Source of the DNA: an uncultured Candidatus Saccharibacteria bacterium
GTDB lineage: Bacteria; Patescibacteriota; Saccharimonadia; Saccharimonadales; Saccharimonadaceae
Assembly: GCA_938036915.1 (NCBI GenBank)
Contig: CALHVV010000047.1
Location: 1 to 22,869 of the forward strand
Reading direction: 5' to 3'
DNA: 22,869 nt
Shown: positions 6,528-13,879 of the stretch, in pieces
How positions within the stretch are numbered: the stretch's first letter is position 1
How the letters are laid out: the number at the start of each line of letters is the position of its first letter
Notes under the pieces: generated by a model
Seen by the model: the letters and a program-made list of their open reading frames with translations, nothing else
What the model was told of the DNA's origin: nothing
The model's database searches: none
Program-made: the position numbers and the translations under genes

Positions 6528-7259
6528 TTACTGCTGATAGCGCTGCACAAACTGGCGCAGAATCTTGACTGGTTCAGTGACGGTTTGCTGGCGGGCATTG
6601 GCAATGAGAGTATCGGCTTCGTCCGGAGCACAGTAGCCAGCATGGCGATAGATATCAATACGCAGAGCAAGGCTCTCCGGGTCGAGCTCGGGATGAAACT
6701 GCGTGGCATACACGTTGCGCCCCACTCGCAGCATCTGCACGCACCTGCGCGAGCGTGCTAAGACAGTACAGGCAGCTGGTGGCTCGAGCACCCCTTCTTT
6801 GTGCCCAACGAAGCCGTCGAAGGTAGTGGGTAAGCCAGTCAGGAGTGGGTCATCTCTAGCTGCTGGCGTGAGGGTGATCGGCACAGCACCAATTGCCTCA
6901 CCATACGCAAAGCTGGGCGTACCACCCAGTGCCGACACTAGCGCGCCAACCCCCAGGCAGGCACCAAGAAATGGCACATCATGGGTAATAATCTCGCGCA
7001 GCAGTGGCATCATCACGGCTTCGAACTCGCGCTGCTCGGCAGGCTTCTCGGCCGGAGTGTAGGCAAAGTTGGCCGGGCCACCACCCATCAGCACACCACT
7101 ATAGGCAGCAAGCGACTGCGCGGGGCGCTGCCCTGCCTCGATACGCACCCGCTCAAGATCGGTTGGTGCAAGGCCACCAAAATGCAGGAATGCCTGATAT
7201 TCGTTATCCGACGCCTCGTCCTCGGGGCGCGACTGCAGTAGTACAAATGGTTTCGTCAT
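6528..7259 (-). CDS. Class I glutamine amidotransferase domain protein (GATase1)
   Basis: A stand-alone class I GATase of 243 aa, which releases ammonia from glutamine for, or hydrolyses, an unknown partner substrate. The triad is visible: Cys101 in the nucleophile elbow LGACLGVGAL, and His189 and Glu191 in QFHPELD. The oxyanion region MGGGPANFAY (58-67) matches GuaA-like members. There is no synthetase domain, so it is not GMP synthase itself; stand-alone members act on gamma-glutamyl compounds or serve as subunits. The ATG at 7257-7259 overlaps AAGGAG too closely (one nt spacing) for normal use, but TGC-TACACT ends exactly 7 nt upstream, so a leaderless mRNA is likely. Monocistronic by its surroundings. 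Confidence 0.88.
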   Translation of the reverse strand: MTKPFVLLQSRPEDEASDNEYQAFLHFGGLAPTDLERVRIEAGQRPAQSLAAYSGVLMGGGPANFAYTPAEKPAEQREFEAVMMPLLREIITHDVPFLGACLGVGALVSALGGTPSFAYGEAIGAVPITLTPAARDDPLLTGLPTTFDGFVGHKEGVLEPPAACTVLARSRRCVQMLRVGRNVYATQFHPELDPESLALRIDIYRHAGYCAPDEADTLIANARQQTVTEPVKILRQFVQRYQQ

Positions 7260-7266
7260 ACTCCTT

Positions 7267-7275
7267 AGTGTAGCA
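7267..7275 (-). promoter_or_regulatory. Extended -10 promoter of glutamine amidotransferase gene
   Basis: TGC-TACACT on the minus strand, 7 nt before the ATG. Confidence 0.6.
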
Positions 7276-7292
7276 TGGCATGGCGGTAGCTA

Positions 7293-7344
7293 ATACCCCC
7301 TGCATGCATGTGCTATGGGGTGTGGGGTATCTATGTGAGGTCAT
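7293..7344 (+). repeat. Intergenic hairpin element, copy 2
   Basis: ATACCCC (7293-7299) pairs with GGGGTAT (7324-7330), with CATGCATG in the loop; then CTATGTGAGGTCAT, matching copy 1 at 5358-5405 (CTATGCGGAGGTCAT). Confidence 0.45.
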
Positions 7345-7411
7345 CGTAAGAAATACCACTCGCTTGCGGAATATCCTAGTAGCCAACGCCTCGCAAACGT
7401 GCACCCACACC

Positions 7412-7443
7412 AAAAGAGCTGCTCCTATATATGGAGCAGCTCT
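7412..7443 (-). terminator. Terminator of the LEA-like gene
   Basis: On the minus strand AGAGCTGCTCC, a 7-nt loop and GGAGCAGCTCT, running into TTTT. The stem is 11 bp and perfect, 25 bp after the stop. Confidence 0.88.
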
Positions 7444-7466
7444 GGTGGCCATAAAAGACGCAGGAT

Positions 7467-7682
7467 TTATTGATCCATCTTGCCTTTTACATAGCCCTTG
7501 GTTTCGTGAGCTTTGTTCTCGATGTCGTTTGCCTTGTCTTTTACAGTATCGACGGCGTTTTGCGCAGCGTCTTTGGCCTTCTCGGCTACTTCTTCGGCTT
7601 TGTCTTTTGCGTCACTGGCTGCTGCTTTGACCTTAGCTTGTGCGTCATCGGCTTTGGCTTTGATATCATCGGTAAGTCCCAT
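7467..7682 (-). CDS. Small LEA/CsbD-like amphipathic helical protein
   Basis: A 71-aa protein made almost wholly of Ala, Lys, Asp and Glu in an 11-residue-like pattern (for example AEEVAEKAKDAAQNAVDTVK), with no Cys or Trp and one Tyr. Such sequences are disordered or form amphipathic helices; in LEA group 3 and general-stress small proteins they protect membranes or proteins under drying or stress. That role here is inference. GGAGG lies 7 nt before the ATG at 7680-7682; an extended -10 TGC-TATAAT lies at 7718-7726 with a leader of about 30 nt. A very good terminator follows, which suggests a strongly expressed single-gene unit. Confidence 0.8.
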   Translation of the reverse strand: MGLTDDIKAKADDAQAKVKAAASDAKDKAEEVAEKAKDAAQNAVDTVKDKANDIENKAHETKGYVKGKMDQ

Positions 7683-7717
7683 GTGAGATCCTCCATGGTT
7701 AGTGTTAGTACAGTCTT

Positions 7718-7726
7718 ATTATAGCA
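7718..7726 (-). promoter_or_regulatory. Extended -10 promoter of the LEA-like gene
   Basis: TGC-TATAAT on the minus strand, a perfect -10 hexamer. Confidence 0.68.
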
Positions 7727-7863
7727 ATGTTGGGCGATAATAGCGAGCCACCTACTAGCGAAAAGGGAGCTGCTATAGCCGTGTATCTCTATTCTATGGG
7801 TAATAATACCCCTGTTATCTATTGTTTTATTGATAAAGCACAGAGATTCGCTATCGTGGTGAT

Positions 7864-8667
7864 CTATTTACTCACCGCGTCACTTGAGCTGCTCAAGTAT
7901 TCCTCCGCATCGCGAATGAGGAAGAGGCTGACATCGTCGCGGGTTTTGCCGGCTTTATGGAAGGGTGTGCTGATAACATGGATGAGGATGATCATATACA
8001 CCAAGACAAAGCTAATCAGCCCCACCACCGTCAGGCTGGCGACAAATGGGTCGATATTGGTAATGAGCAGGAGGCCAAGCAACGCCACCACAATAGAGCG
8101 CGCCAAGATAGACGCCGAGGGAATAAAGCGAATCCGCTGGATGTAGTCCACCCGATGGCGGTGGCGGAGCAGCACCGTCTGCTGCTGCTTGAGTTTGACG
8201 ATGAAGTTGGGCGGCACATTACCCTGTTCCATCGTGGCAAAATACGGCGTCAAGCCCCGGATGTCCTGCCGGGCATCATAGGCCGAGTGGCGCACATCAT
8301 CCGAAAACCCTTGAGCCACAGCGTGCAGCTGGCGGCGAAAGCCATCGAGATCAAACACCGGATAGCTCTGATGAATCGCCGCAGCATCATCATACATATC
8401 CTCTAGCAACGCCGCAAACTCCGCTGGGATCCGCTCTGACTCTTTGTAATCGGCAATCGTGGCCGAGAGCAAAAAACCAATCACAAAGGTCACGCTGGAT
8501 ATGACGCTATTGTGCAGCGAGCTCTGCTCGATCGGCTCCCACCCCAGGCGGTGTAGGACGAACTTCACGCTCACCCCCACTGTCGCCACTGCCAGTGCCT
8601 GCCAAAAAATCCGCAGGAGTTTGCCCTGCTGCTTGATCTGTTTTATCTGCTTGATAGGTCGATTCAT
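7864..8667 (-). CDS. Four-TM membrane protein, bestrophin-like/DUF4239-type layout
   Basis: A 267-aa inner-membrane protein. A basic N-terminus (KQIKQIKQQGK) precedes TM1 (about 17-38) and TM2 (about 54-72). A soluble helical middle of roughly 110 residues follows, and then TM3 (187-203) and TM4 (208-232). The layout of two TMs, a cytosolic helical domain and two TMs resembles bestrophin-like DUF4239 proteins, but I see no decisive motif, so the family is tentative. The start is the ATG at 8665-8667; a TATAAT lies 9 nt upstream and there is no SD, so an almost leaderless mRNA is likely. Longer readings go through non-coding-looking sequence. The stop is TAG. Confidence 0.72.
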   Translation of the reverse strand: MNRPIKQIKQIKQQGKLLRIFWQALAVATVGVSVKFVLHRLGWEPIEQSSLHNSVISSVTFVIGFLLSATIADYKESERIPAEFAALLEDMYDDAAAIHQSYPVFDLDGFRRQLHAVAQGFSDDVRHSAYDARQDIRGLTPYFATMEQGNVPPNFIVKLKQQQTVLLRHRHRVDYIQRIRFIPSASILARSIVVALLGLLLITNIDPFVASLTVVGLISFVLVYMIILIHVISTPFHKAGKTRDDVSLFLIRDAEEYLSSSSDAVSK

Positions 8668-8676
8668 AATTTTTCT

Positions 8677-8682
8677 ATTATA
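8677..8682 (-). promoter_or_regulatory. -10 box of the membrane protein gene
   Basis: TATAAT on the minus strand, 9 nt before the ATG. Confidence 0.5.
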
Positions 8683-8817
8683 CCGTATCTGGTGAGGAGA
8701 GCAATTGTCTTGCCTAGCAATGTGGCTCAACCTGATGCGGCAGTCATTATTCATTGTGTGAGATAAAACCAAGCACGCTCCATACTGACTTATGCTATAC
8801 CCATACCCCTACTCCCT

Positions 8818-9387
8818 CTATAGGTCGCCCCTATGGCGCGGCGCAAGCTCCTCCACCGAGGCAACATCGCGCAGCCACGGGAAATGCCGCAGTAGCACTG
8901 CCGATTGCACAAGCTCCTGCCAGGTAGTCGCTCGAGTGGTTATCCGCTCGCCCGCATCGCAGTGTGGTGGCATGTGGCGCACTGGTTGCCGGGCCAACAC
9001 AAGATGGATGAACCACTCCATCTTCGGCTCGGGCTGCACTACCCCCAGCAGCTGCCAGTCGGCAAACTCCCAGCCTGTCTCCTCGCGCAGTTCACGCTGG
9101 GCTGCTGCAATGATGGTCGCATCCTCGGGGTCAACCCGCCCGGCTGGCAAATGGCCATGCCGCACAATGCCGCCTGGCTGCTCCTCGTCATTCACCAGTA
9201 CGTTGCCCGCATCATCCACTGCAATAACGAACACTGTATCGGGCCGGCGCACCATCTCGAAGGTCGCCACCGAGCCATCATACAGCCGCTGCGGCCACTG
9301 GTAGACGCGAAATATCTCGCCCACAAAGACACACTGTGCCTCGGGCGGAATCAGCCGAGCATGGGGTGGAATGGTACGTTGTGTCAT
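8818..9387 (-). CDS. Nudix hydrolase (ADP-ribose pyrophosphatase-like)
   Basis: Hydrolyses a nucleoside diphosphate linked to another group, using Mg2+ held by the Nudix box. The 189-aa protein has a beta-rich N-terminal part (FRVYQWPQRLYDGSVATFEM) typical of the ADP-ribose pyrophosphatase subgroup, then LPAGRVDPED and the core RELREETGW (98-106) with the metal-binding EE pair. The first Glu of the consensus box appears as Asp/Glu in a shifted position. The start is the ATG at 9385-9387: upstream codons include promoter sequence, and TGC-TACAAT ends 6 nt before it. It is divergent from the hpt-like gene, with a 98-bp shared region. Substrate not predictable. Confidence 0.87.
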   Translation of the reverse strand: MTQRTIPPHARLIPPEAQCVFVGEIFRVYQWPQRLYDGSVATFEMVRRPDTVFVIAVDDAGNVLVNDEEQPGGIVRHGHLPAGRVDPEDATIIAAAQRELREETGWEFADWQLLGVVQPEPKMEWFIHLVLARQPVRHMPPHCDAGERITTRATTWQELVQSAVLLRHFPWLRDVASVEELAPRHRGDL

Positions 9388-9393
9388 GATGGT

Positions 9394-9402
9394 ATTGTAG
9401 CA
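9394..9402 (-). promoter_or_regulatory. Extended -10 promoter of the Nudix gene
   Basis: TGC-TACAAT on the minus strand, 6 nt before the ATG: leaderless geometry. Confidence 0.62.
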
Positions 9403-9469
9403 TTGTTCGCGCCTCCACGCATTTCTCACTGCACCCATCTTCCAAAAATTCGCCCCCGCACCCTATATC

Positions 9470-9478
9470 TGCTACAAT
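9470..9478 (+). promoter_or_regulatory. Extended -10 promoter of the hpt-like gene
   Basis: TGC-TACAAT on the plus strand, 7 nt before the ATG: leaderless geometry, mirror image of the Nudix promoter. Confidence 0.62.
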
Positions 9479-9485
9479 AATCCTT

Positions 9486-10039
9486 ATGCATCATGATATC
9501 GAAACAATCCTCTTTACCAACGATGATATTGCGCGGGCGGTGGCGCGCCTGGGCCGGCAGCTGAGCCAGGAATATGCCGATAAAAACCCGCTGGTGGTGG
9601 GGATTCTGCGCGGGGCGGCGCCCTTTATGATCGACCTGGTGCGGGCGATGGATTGCATGCTGGAAATCGACTTTATGGACGTTTCGAGCTATGGCGATGA
9701 GCTGACCTCCACCGGCAATGTACGCATCCTCAAGGACCTCGGAATCCGCACATCAATGTCCCGCCCCGGTGCCGCCTCGACGCTCTGCTGGTAGAAGACA
9801 TCGTGGATACGGGCCACACCGCCCAGGCGCTGTTTGAGCTCTTTGCCGGGCGCCACACCGCCAGCACCAAGCTCTGCACCCTGCTGGATAAGCCCGAGCG
9901 CCGCACGGTGGATGTGCAGGCCGACTACATCGGCATCCCCACCCCCAACGAATTCGTGGTGGGCTACGGCCTCGACTACCGCCAGCACTACCGCAACTTG
10001 CCGTATATTGGTGTGTTGAAGCCGGCGGTGTATCAGTAA
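9486..10039 (+). pseudogene. hpt: Hypoxanthine phosphoribosyltransferase, single-base frameshift
   Basis: Salvages hypoxanthine/guanine to IMP/GMP with PRPP. The first frame carries the N-terminus with LVVGILRGAAPFMIDLVRAM and DVSSYGDELTSTGNVRILKD. The second frame carries the PRPP loop LLVEDIVDTGHT, then CTLLDKPERR and NEFVVGYGLDYRQHYRNLPY to the natural end. The two halves overlap in register at about 9740-9755: reading GIR then INV requires one extra base (CGCACATC would be CGCGACATC). Everything else is intact and of family length (about 185 aa), so either the mutation is very recent or it is a sequence error. The start codon is the ATG at 9486, leaderless. The stop TAA is 12 bp from the convergent neighbour's stop. 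Confidence 0.92.
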
Positions 10040-10051
10040 GAGTGCTCTACG

Positions 10052-10546
10052 TTATATTGGACGGCCACTACGATCGATGCCTGTTGTGTCGATCTTGCCC
10101 TGCCAGTCTTCAGGTATAAGAAGTTGTGTATCAGCGTGCTGCACGGTCGGTGGCAGATCGGCTAGCTGCTTTGCGTCAACCACAAGCGCATACTTCATTC
10201 CAAGCATTGCTGTGCGGACAATGGCGTCGGTCGTTGCAGCAGATACCTCTGCCTGTTGGAAGCGCTCTGCCTGCAAATCGTAAGAGGCGTCATAAGCATC
10301 TTGCTCGGCCTTGCCTGGATTATAGCGCCCAAACGCAAAACCAAGTGTATAGGCAAAATCCTCTGGTAATATCAGGTATGAATCCTTGGACTCAAAGCCA
10401 ATCTCAGCTCGCAAATCCTTATGATGCGGCTGATTCCCTACCCCGATATCTGCCACATAGACATCACCCGCACTTCGGTGTAGACCATACAAAAAGGCGT
10501 GTTTCCCAAACACGCCACAGATGCACACTGCCAGGTAGTGTTCCAT
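10052..10546 (-). CDS. Uncharacterised 164-aa protein
   Basis: Not recognised. Soluble, no signal peptide. It starts MEHYLAVCICGVFGKHAFLY and later has LRAEIGFESKDSYLILPEDF and an Ala/Gln-rich helix before a Pro-rich C-terminus (IPEDWQGKIDTTGIDRSG). GAGAGG precedes the ATG at 10544-10546. The gene lies 107 bp downstream of the DUF3800 gene on the same strand, possibly co-transcribed, and converges with hpt. Confidence 0.68.
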   Translation of the reverse strand: MEHYLAVCICGVFGKHAFLYGLHRSAGDVYVADIGVGNQPHHKDLRAEIGFESKDSYLILPEDFAYTLGFAFGRYNPGKAEQDAYDASYDLQAERFQQAEVSAATTDAIVRTAMLGMKYALVVDAKQLADLPPTVQHADTQLLIPEDWQGKIDTTGIDRSGRPI

Positions 10547-10652
10547 AGAGGGAACCTCTCACACTACTTCACTCATTGGTAAGATAAGCTGACAATATGA
10601 CTGACTCTAGCACCTAGTATATACGACTCACTCGCGCTATACAAGACACTCC

Positions 10653-11411
10653 TTACCACAAGAATAAGCCAGTGTGAAATGTATCGCTTAGCGGCCGCAC
10701 TCCAACGTTGTGCGCAGTAATAAATTCGCCATTGACAATGCGAAGCTTAGCAATGCTCAGCTTATGCAGCGCCTCCTTTTGCGGTGGGAAGCGATGCTGG
10801 ATAGGCCTTGTGTACGTTTGATGGATCAACCGCGCAATGTAATCGATCGTCCGCAGGCCGTAGTGAGTCTGTGGATCAACTGGCACAATCTCTATCTTGT
10901 GGCGATAGCGAGCCATCGGAAATCGTCGTTCATCACTAAGCAGCTTTTGGATGTATTCTTCTATCTTGCGAGCAGCCGCTGCCTTCATTGTCTTATTACT
11001 TACCACAATACGCACATCATCATTGTATTGCAAAACCCACTGTGCAACGAGTCGTAACATAACTCTCTGCCGCAGTTTGTGTCGCACACGTCGATTTCGT
11101 TGAAAGATCGGTGTTCGTACTGTCTTATCAATAACGGTGTATGCGATTCGATGGTCTGCCCGCGCCGATAGACCAGTAACGATCTGCCGCTGAGCGCGTT
11201 GCTTTTCATGGAATGGGACACGGTTATCATACCACGGCTTATGCGATGGTTGTTGACGCCGACGCATTGCAGACGCATTTACCCGCCGGATAAGATTCTT
11301 CATCCGCTTGAGCGCTTTCTCATCATCAATCATCAGCGCTGCCATGACAAAGTAGGGCTCGTGGGAGCCAAAGCCTAGTGTACCGGACTCGTCAATGCAG
11401 ATTGTTTTCAT
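10653..11411 (-). CDS. DUF3800-domain protein
   Basis: A 252-aa protein opening MKTICIDESGTLGFGS; the DESG motif right at the N-terminus is the hallmark of DUF3800, a family with a predicted RNase H-like fold of unknown role, often in accessory regions. The middle is very basic (RRNRRVRHKLRQRVMLRLV) and the C-terminal part has GLRTIDYIARLIHQTY, matching the second conserved acidic motif. It probably binds or acts on nucleic acid, which is inference. The start is the ATG at 11409-11411: 14 upstream codons overlap promoter-like AT-rich sequence. An AGGGA SD is weak. Confidence 0.75.
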   Translation of the reverse strand: MKTICIDESGTLGFGSHEPYFVMAALMIDDEKALKRMKNLIRRVNASAMRRRQQPSHKPWYDNRVPFHEKQRAQRQIVTGLSARADHRIAYTVIDKTVRTPIFQRNRRVRHKLRQRVMLRLVAQWVLQYNDDVRIVVSNKTMKAAAARKIEEYIQKLLSDERRFPMARYRHKIEIVPVDPQTHYGLRTIDYIARLIHQTYTRPIQHRFPPQKEALHKLSIAKLRIVNGEFITAHNVGVRPLSDTFHTGLFLW

Positions 11412-11515
11412 CTCGTATAATCCCTGTTTGGTATTATCCCTATAATAATACAAAGCAGCAACATGTGCAAACCCACTCCTGGCACTCTATGTTGCCATTA
11501 ATCAAGAACACCCAA

Positions 11516-11545
11516 CAACCCCACGCTATCGCTAGCGTGGGGTTG
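11516..11545. terminator. Terminator after lectin gene 1
   Basis: A perfect 13-bp stem CAACCCCACGCTA/TAGCGTGGGGTTG with loop TCGC, 25 bp past the stop of the minus-strand lectin gene. Confidence 0.8.
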
Positions 11546-11569
11546 CTTGTGTATACTGCGGGGCGCAGC

Positions 11570-12454
11570 TTAGTTGTCGAACGTCGCGACAATATTCATA
11601 TGACCAGTTGAGGTGCCGTCAGGGTTATTTACCCAGTTACTGACAAACATCCAACCATAGGTTGCCGAAATGTAGCGCGGCTTGTTTGGGTTGTAGCCGG
11701 GCGCCCAATCCACTTCGTCGATATCATTCATGGTGCGATCAGCCACAGTCATCCGCATGCCACCTCTGTCTTGTGGCTTGGTCGTAACGCGGCGTGAGGC
11801 CTGGAACCACTCTGGTGCTGGCTGTGCCTTGGCGCGCTTGTCCCACCAGTGTTGACCGGGCTGGTTGATCTTAGTACCGCGGCGTGGCAACGTCCAGTAC
11901 CAGCTGGATGCCCACACAGCCTTGTTGTCCTTGTCGTACACGACGATATTGCGGTCACTCTGGAAGGCTAGGCGCGTGCCCTTGCCCTGGGTATTGGATG
12001 ACCACTGGGCAGCACCGGTGTGGCTGTAGAGCACCAGGTTGCCATCCTTTTGGAAGGTGAGGATGAATTCGCGGCCACCGCTGGTTTTGCCCGTCGTCAG
12101 GCAGAAGTTGTTTGGCGTAAAGTTGACGGTCTTGTTACCCCAGTTGAAACTAGCCGTACGTTCATACACAGCCTTCGTCTTTTTATCATAATACTCACCG
12201 CCACTCAGCTGCCAGTGGTAGGTGTCGAAAAATTCGTTCTTGGGGCCACCCGCAGCACCCTGGCCACGACTGTCTTCGGTTACCTTCCAGTATTCGTATG
12301 AGTTCATGCTTTTGACCCGGCCGATCATTGCACTACACGTATTGCGAGCATCATTGATCTCGCGCTGGGTCGCACCAGCTTGTGCACCACCAAAGCACAC
12401 CAATGCAGCCGCCACTGCCGCACCGGCCAGCGGGTAGATTGCTAACTTTTTCAT
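11570..12454 (-). CDS. Secreted bulb-type (D-mannose-binding-like) lectin, paralog 1
   Basis: A 294-aa exported protein. Signal peptide MKKLAIYPLAGAAVAAALVC... with cleavage near AQA-GA (about residue 27). The bulb-lectin domain is in the middle (about 115-190) with two sugar-binding motifs QKDGNLVLY (135-143) and QSDRNIVVY (165-173), matching QxDxNxVxY, 30 residues apart as in the beta-prism II fold; a third motif is not clear. Cys40 and Cys118 are shared with the paralog and may pair. The C-terminal 100 residues (WWDKRAKAQPAPEWFQASRR onward, ending ATFDN) are also conserved between the two but unknown. No sortase or lipoprotein signal, so it is probably released. The ATG at 12452-12454 is chosen because AAAGGAG is 8 nt away, against 2 nt for the ATG two codons earlier. 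Confidence 0.88.
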   Translation of the reverse strand: MKKLAIYPLAGAAVAAALVCFGGAQAGATQREINDARNTCSAMIGRVKSMNSYEYWKVTEDSRGQGAAGGPKNEFFDTYHWQLSGGEYYDKKTKAVYERTASFNWGNKTVNFTPNNFCLTTGKTSGGREFILTFQKDGNLVLYSHTGAAQWSSNTQGKGTRLAFQSDRNIVVYDKDNKAVWASSWYWTLPRRGTKINQPGQHWWDKRAKAQPAPEWFQASRRVTTKPQDRGGMRMTVADRTMNDIDEVDWAPGYNPNKPRYISATYGWMFVSNWVNNPDGTSTGHMNIVATFDN

Positions 12455-12639
12455 TGTCATTACTCCTTTGTAGAGAAGAGTTAGGCTAATATATATGCCT
12501 GATTATAGCCAATGCATATAAAACAAAAAAGACACAAATGATGCACAATTGACAACTATCTGAGATACCTCTGTTTCTCTACACACAAAAATACCACGCT
12601 CCCCCACCTCTCATCTCTGATTTAAACCATTCACCTACC

Positions 12640-12668
12640 AAAACCCCGCACCATTATCTGATGCGGGG
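12640..12668 (-). terminator. Terminator after lectin gene 2
   Basis: CCCCGCA/TGCGGGG (12644-12650, 12662-12668) followed on the minus strand by TTTT, about 45 bp after the stop. Confidence 0.75.
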
Positions 12669-12713
12669 CTGGCGAACCAAGCGAGCTATTAGCCCACTCG
12701 CGACGAGCGTGAC

Positions 12714-13574
12714 TTAGTTATCAAACGTCCCAACGATGTTGACGTGGTTTCGTATGCCATCGCCTCGTGCTTCGTTGGTTACCACTACCGAGCCATAGGT
12801 AGCACGCTGTGGGTACTGTGGCGAGGCCCAGTTGGTCTCGGGGATACCCTCGATGGTGCGGTCGGTGGCGCGCAGGGTGAGCACGCCAGTGTCTTGTGGC
12901 TTGGTTGTAGTGCGGCGCGACGCATGGAACCACTCTGGTGTTTGCTGTGCCTTGCCATAGCCGTGCCACCAGCGCTGGCCGGGCTGAGCAATCTTAGCAC
13001 CGCGGCGTGGCGTGCTCCACTGCCAGCTGGATGCCCAGATGGCTTTGTCGTTCTTGTCGTACACAACGATGTTGCGATCGCCCTGGAAGGCCAGGCGTGC
13101 ACCCTTACCTTGAGTATTCGATGCCCACTGAGCTGTACCAGTGTGGCTATAAAGCACCAAGTTGCCATCCTTTTGGAAGGTAAGAAGGAGCTCGCGGCCA
13201 CCCGTCGTCTTGCCACTACTCAGGCAGAAATTCCCTGGCGCAAAGTTGACTGTCTTGCTCCCCCAGACGAAGCGCCCGCTGTTGGCAAATGATTCGTTGG
13301 AGGCCCAGTCGTACACCTCTGTGCCGGCTACCACCCAGCCATGCTGCTGGCGAAAGCTGTTGGTTGCATCGGCGCTGTGGTCTTCTGGGTAGCCCTCTGG
13401 CATCTTCCAGTAGGCATATGCATTGGCCGCTTTGACCTGCCCTACCACTGTACTACACGCCGCACGCGCTGCACTGAGCTCTTGGTCGGTCGCATGGGCT
13501 GGTGCACCACTCAGGCACACCATGGCTGCGGCCACTGCCACGCCTGCCAGCGAATAGTTAATTAACTTCGTCAT
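12714..13574 (-). CDS. Secreted bulb-type (D-mannose-binding-like) lectin, paralog 2
   Basis: A 286-aa exported paralog of the downstream lectin, same order throughout. Signal peptide with AHA-TD cleavage near residue 29; Cys40 and Cys117; lectin motifs QKDGNLVLY (134-142) and QGDRNIVVY (164-172); then the shared C-terminal part (WWHGYGKAQQTPEWFHASRR, ending VGTFDN). Motif 1 is identical to that of paralog 1 and the spacing is unchanged; divergence is mostly in residues 50-100 and in the last third. AGGAGG precedes the ATG at 13572-13574. It has its own promoter (TATACT at 13608-13613) and terminator, so the two lectins are separate units that can be expressed independently. Divergent from the GH16 gene. 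Confidence 0.88.
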   Translation of the reverse strand: MTKLINYSLAGVAVAAAMVCLSGAPAHATDQELSAARAACSTVVGQVKAANAYAYWKMPEGYPEDHSADATNSFRQQHGWVVAGTEVYDWASNESFANSGRFVWGSKTVNFAPGNFCLSSGKTTGGRELLLTFQKDGNLVLYSHTGTAQWASNTQGKGARLAFQGDRNIVVYDKNDKAIWASSWQWSTPRRGAKIAQPGQRWWHGYGKAQQTPEWFHASRRTTTKPQDTGVLTLRATDRTIEGIPETNWASPQYPQRATYGSVVVTNEARGDGIRNHVNIVGTFDN

Positions 13575-13607
13575 ACACCCTCCTGTGTGTTAGGTTGTTG
13601 TGCCTCT

Positions 13608-13613
13608 AGTATA
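13608..13613 (-). promoter_or_regulatory. -10 box of lectin 2 gene
   Basis: TATACT on the minus strand, preceded by GGGG and a weak -35 (ATTACA, 16 bp). The leader is about 30 nt with AGGAGG. Confidence 0.5.
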
Positions 13614-13806
13614 CCCCACTATCCTCTGTTGTAATAGCCCAAAAGACCACCCCTTATTACCCCATCTCTGTAGCGGTGTAAAAACCACATCGTGCTGTGG
13701 AAATCGCGTGGATAACTGCCCACACTGCGAGAATATACAGTGCTCTCTCGCCCTGGCAAAAATATGCATTATGCAGCGAGTCTTGCAAGATTATGGGCCT
13801 AACCCC

Positions 13807-13836
13807 TTGCAAAAAACTAACCATAAGCGTTATAAT
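13807..13836 (+). promoter_or_regulatory. Promoter of the GH16 gene
   Basis: TTGCAA (13807-13812), 18-bp spacer, TATAAT (13831-13836). The expected start is near 13843, giving a leader of about 37 nt with a G-rich SD. Confidence 0.7.
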
Positions 13837-13879
13837 CATGCTCATAACGTTTTTAGACAAAAACAGGGGGGACAAAACG

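Larger units (their letters stand above)
13575..13879. other. Divergent promoter region between lectin 2 and the GH16 gene
   Basis: 305 bp with the lectin promoter on one side and the GH16 promoter on the other. Between them is a phased pair TGTGGA...CGTGGA near 13695-13711. No gene is seen. Confidence 0.55.

Noticed and set aside
6528..7259. GMP synthase (guaA)
   Set aside because: Only the GATase domain is present; the ATP pyrophosphatase domain is missing.
9740..9755. Programmed frameshift in hpt
   Set aside because: No slippery heptamer or downstream pseudoknot was seen, and the family is not known for frameshifting.
13693..13712. Replication origin (DnaA-box-like TGTGGA pair)
   Set aside because: No cluster of boxes, no AT-rich unwinding region, and no dnaA or dnaN nearby.
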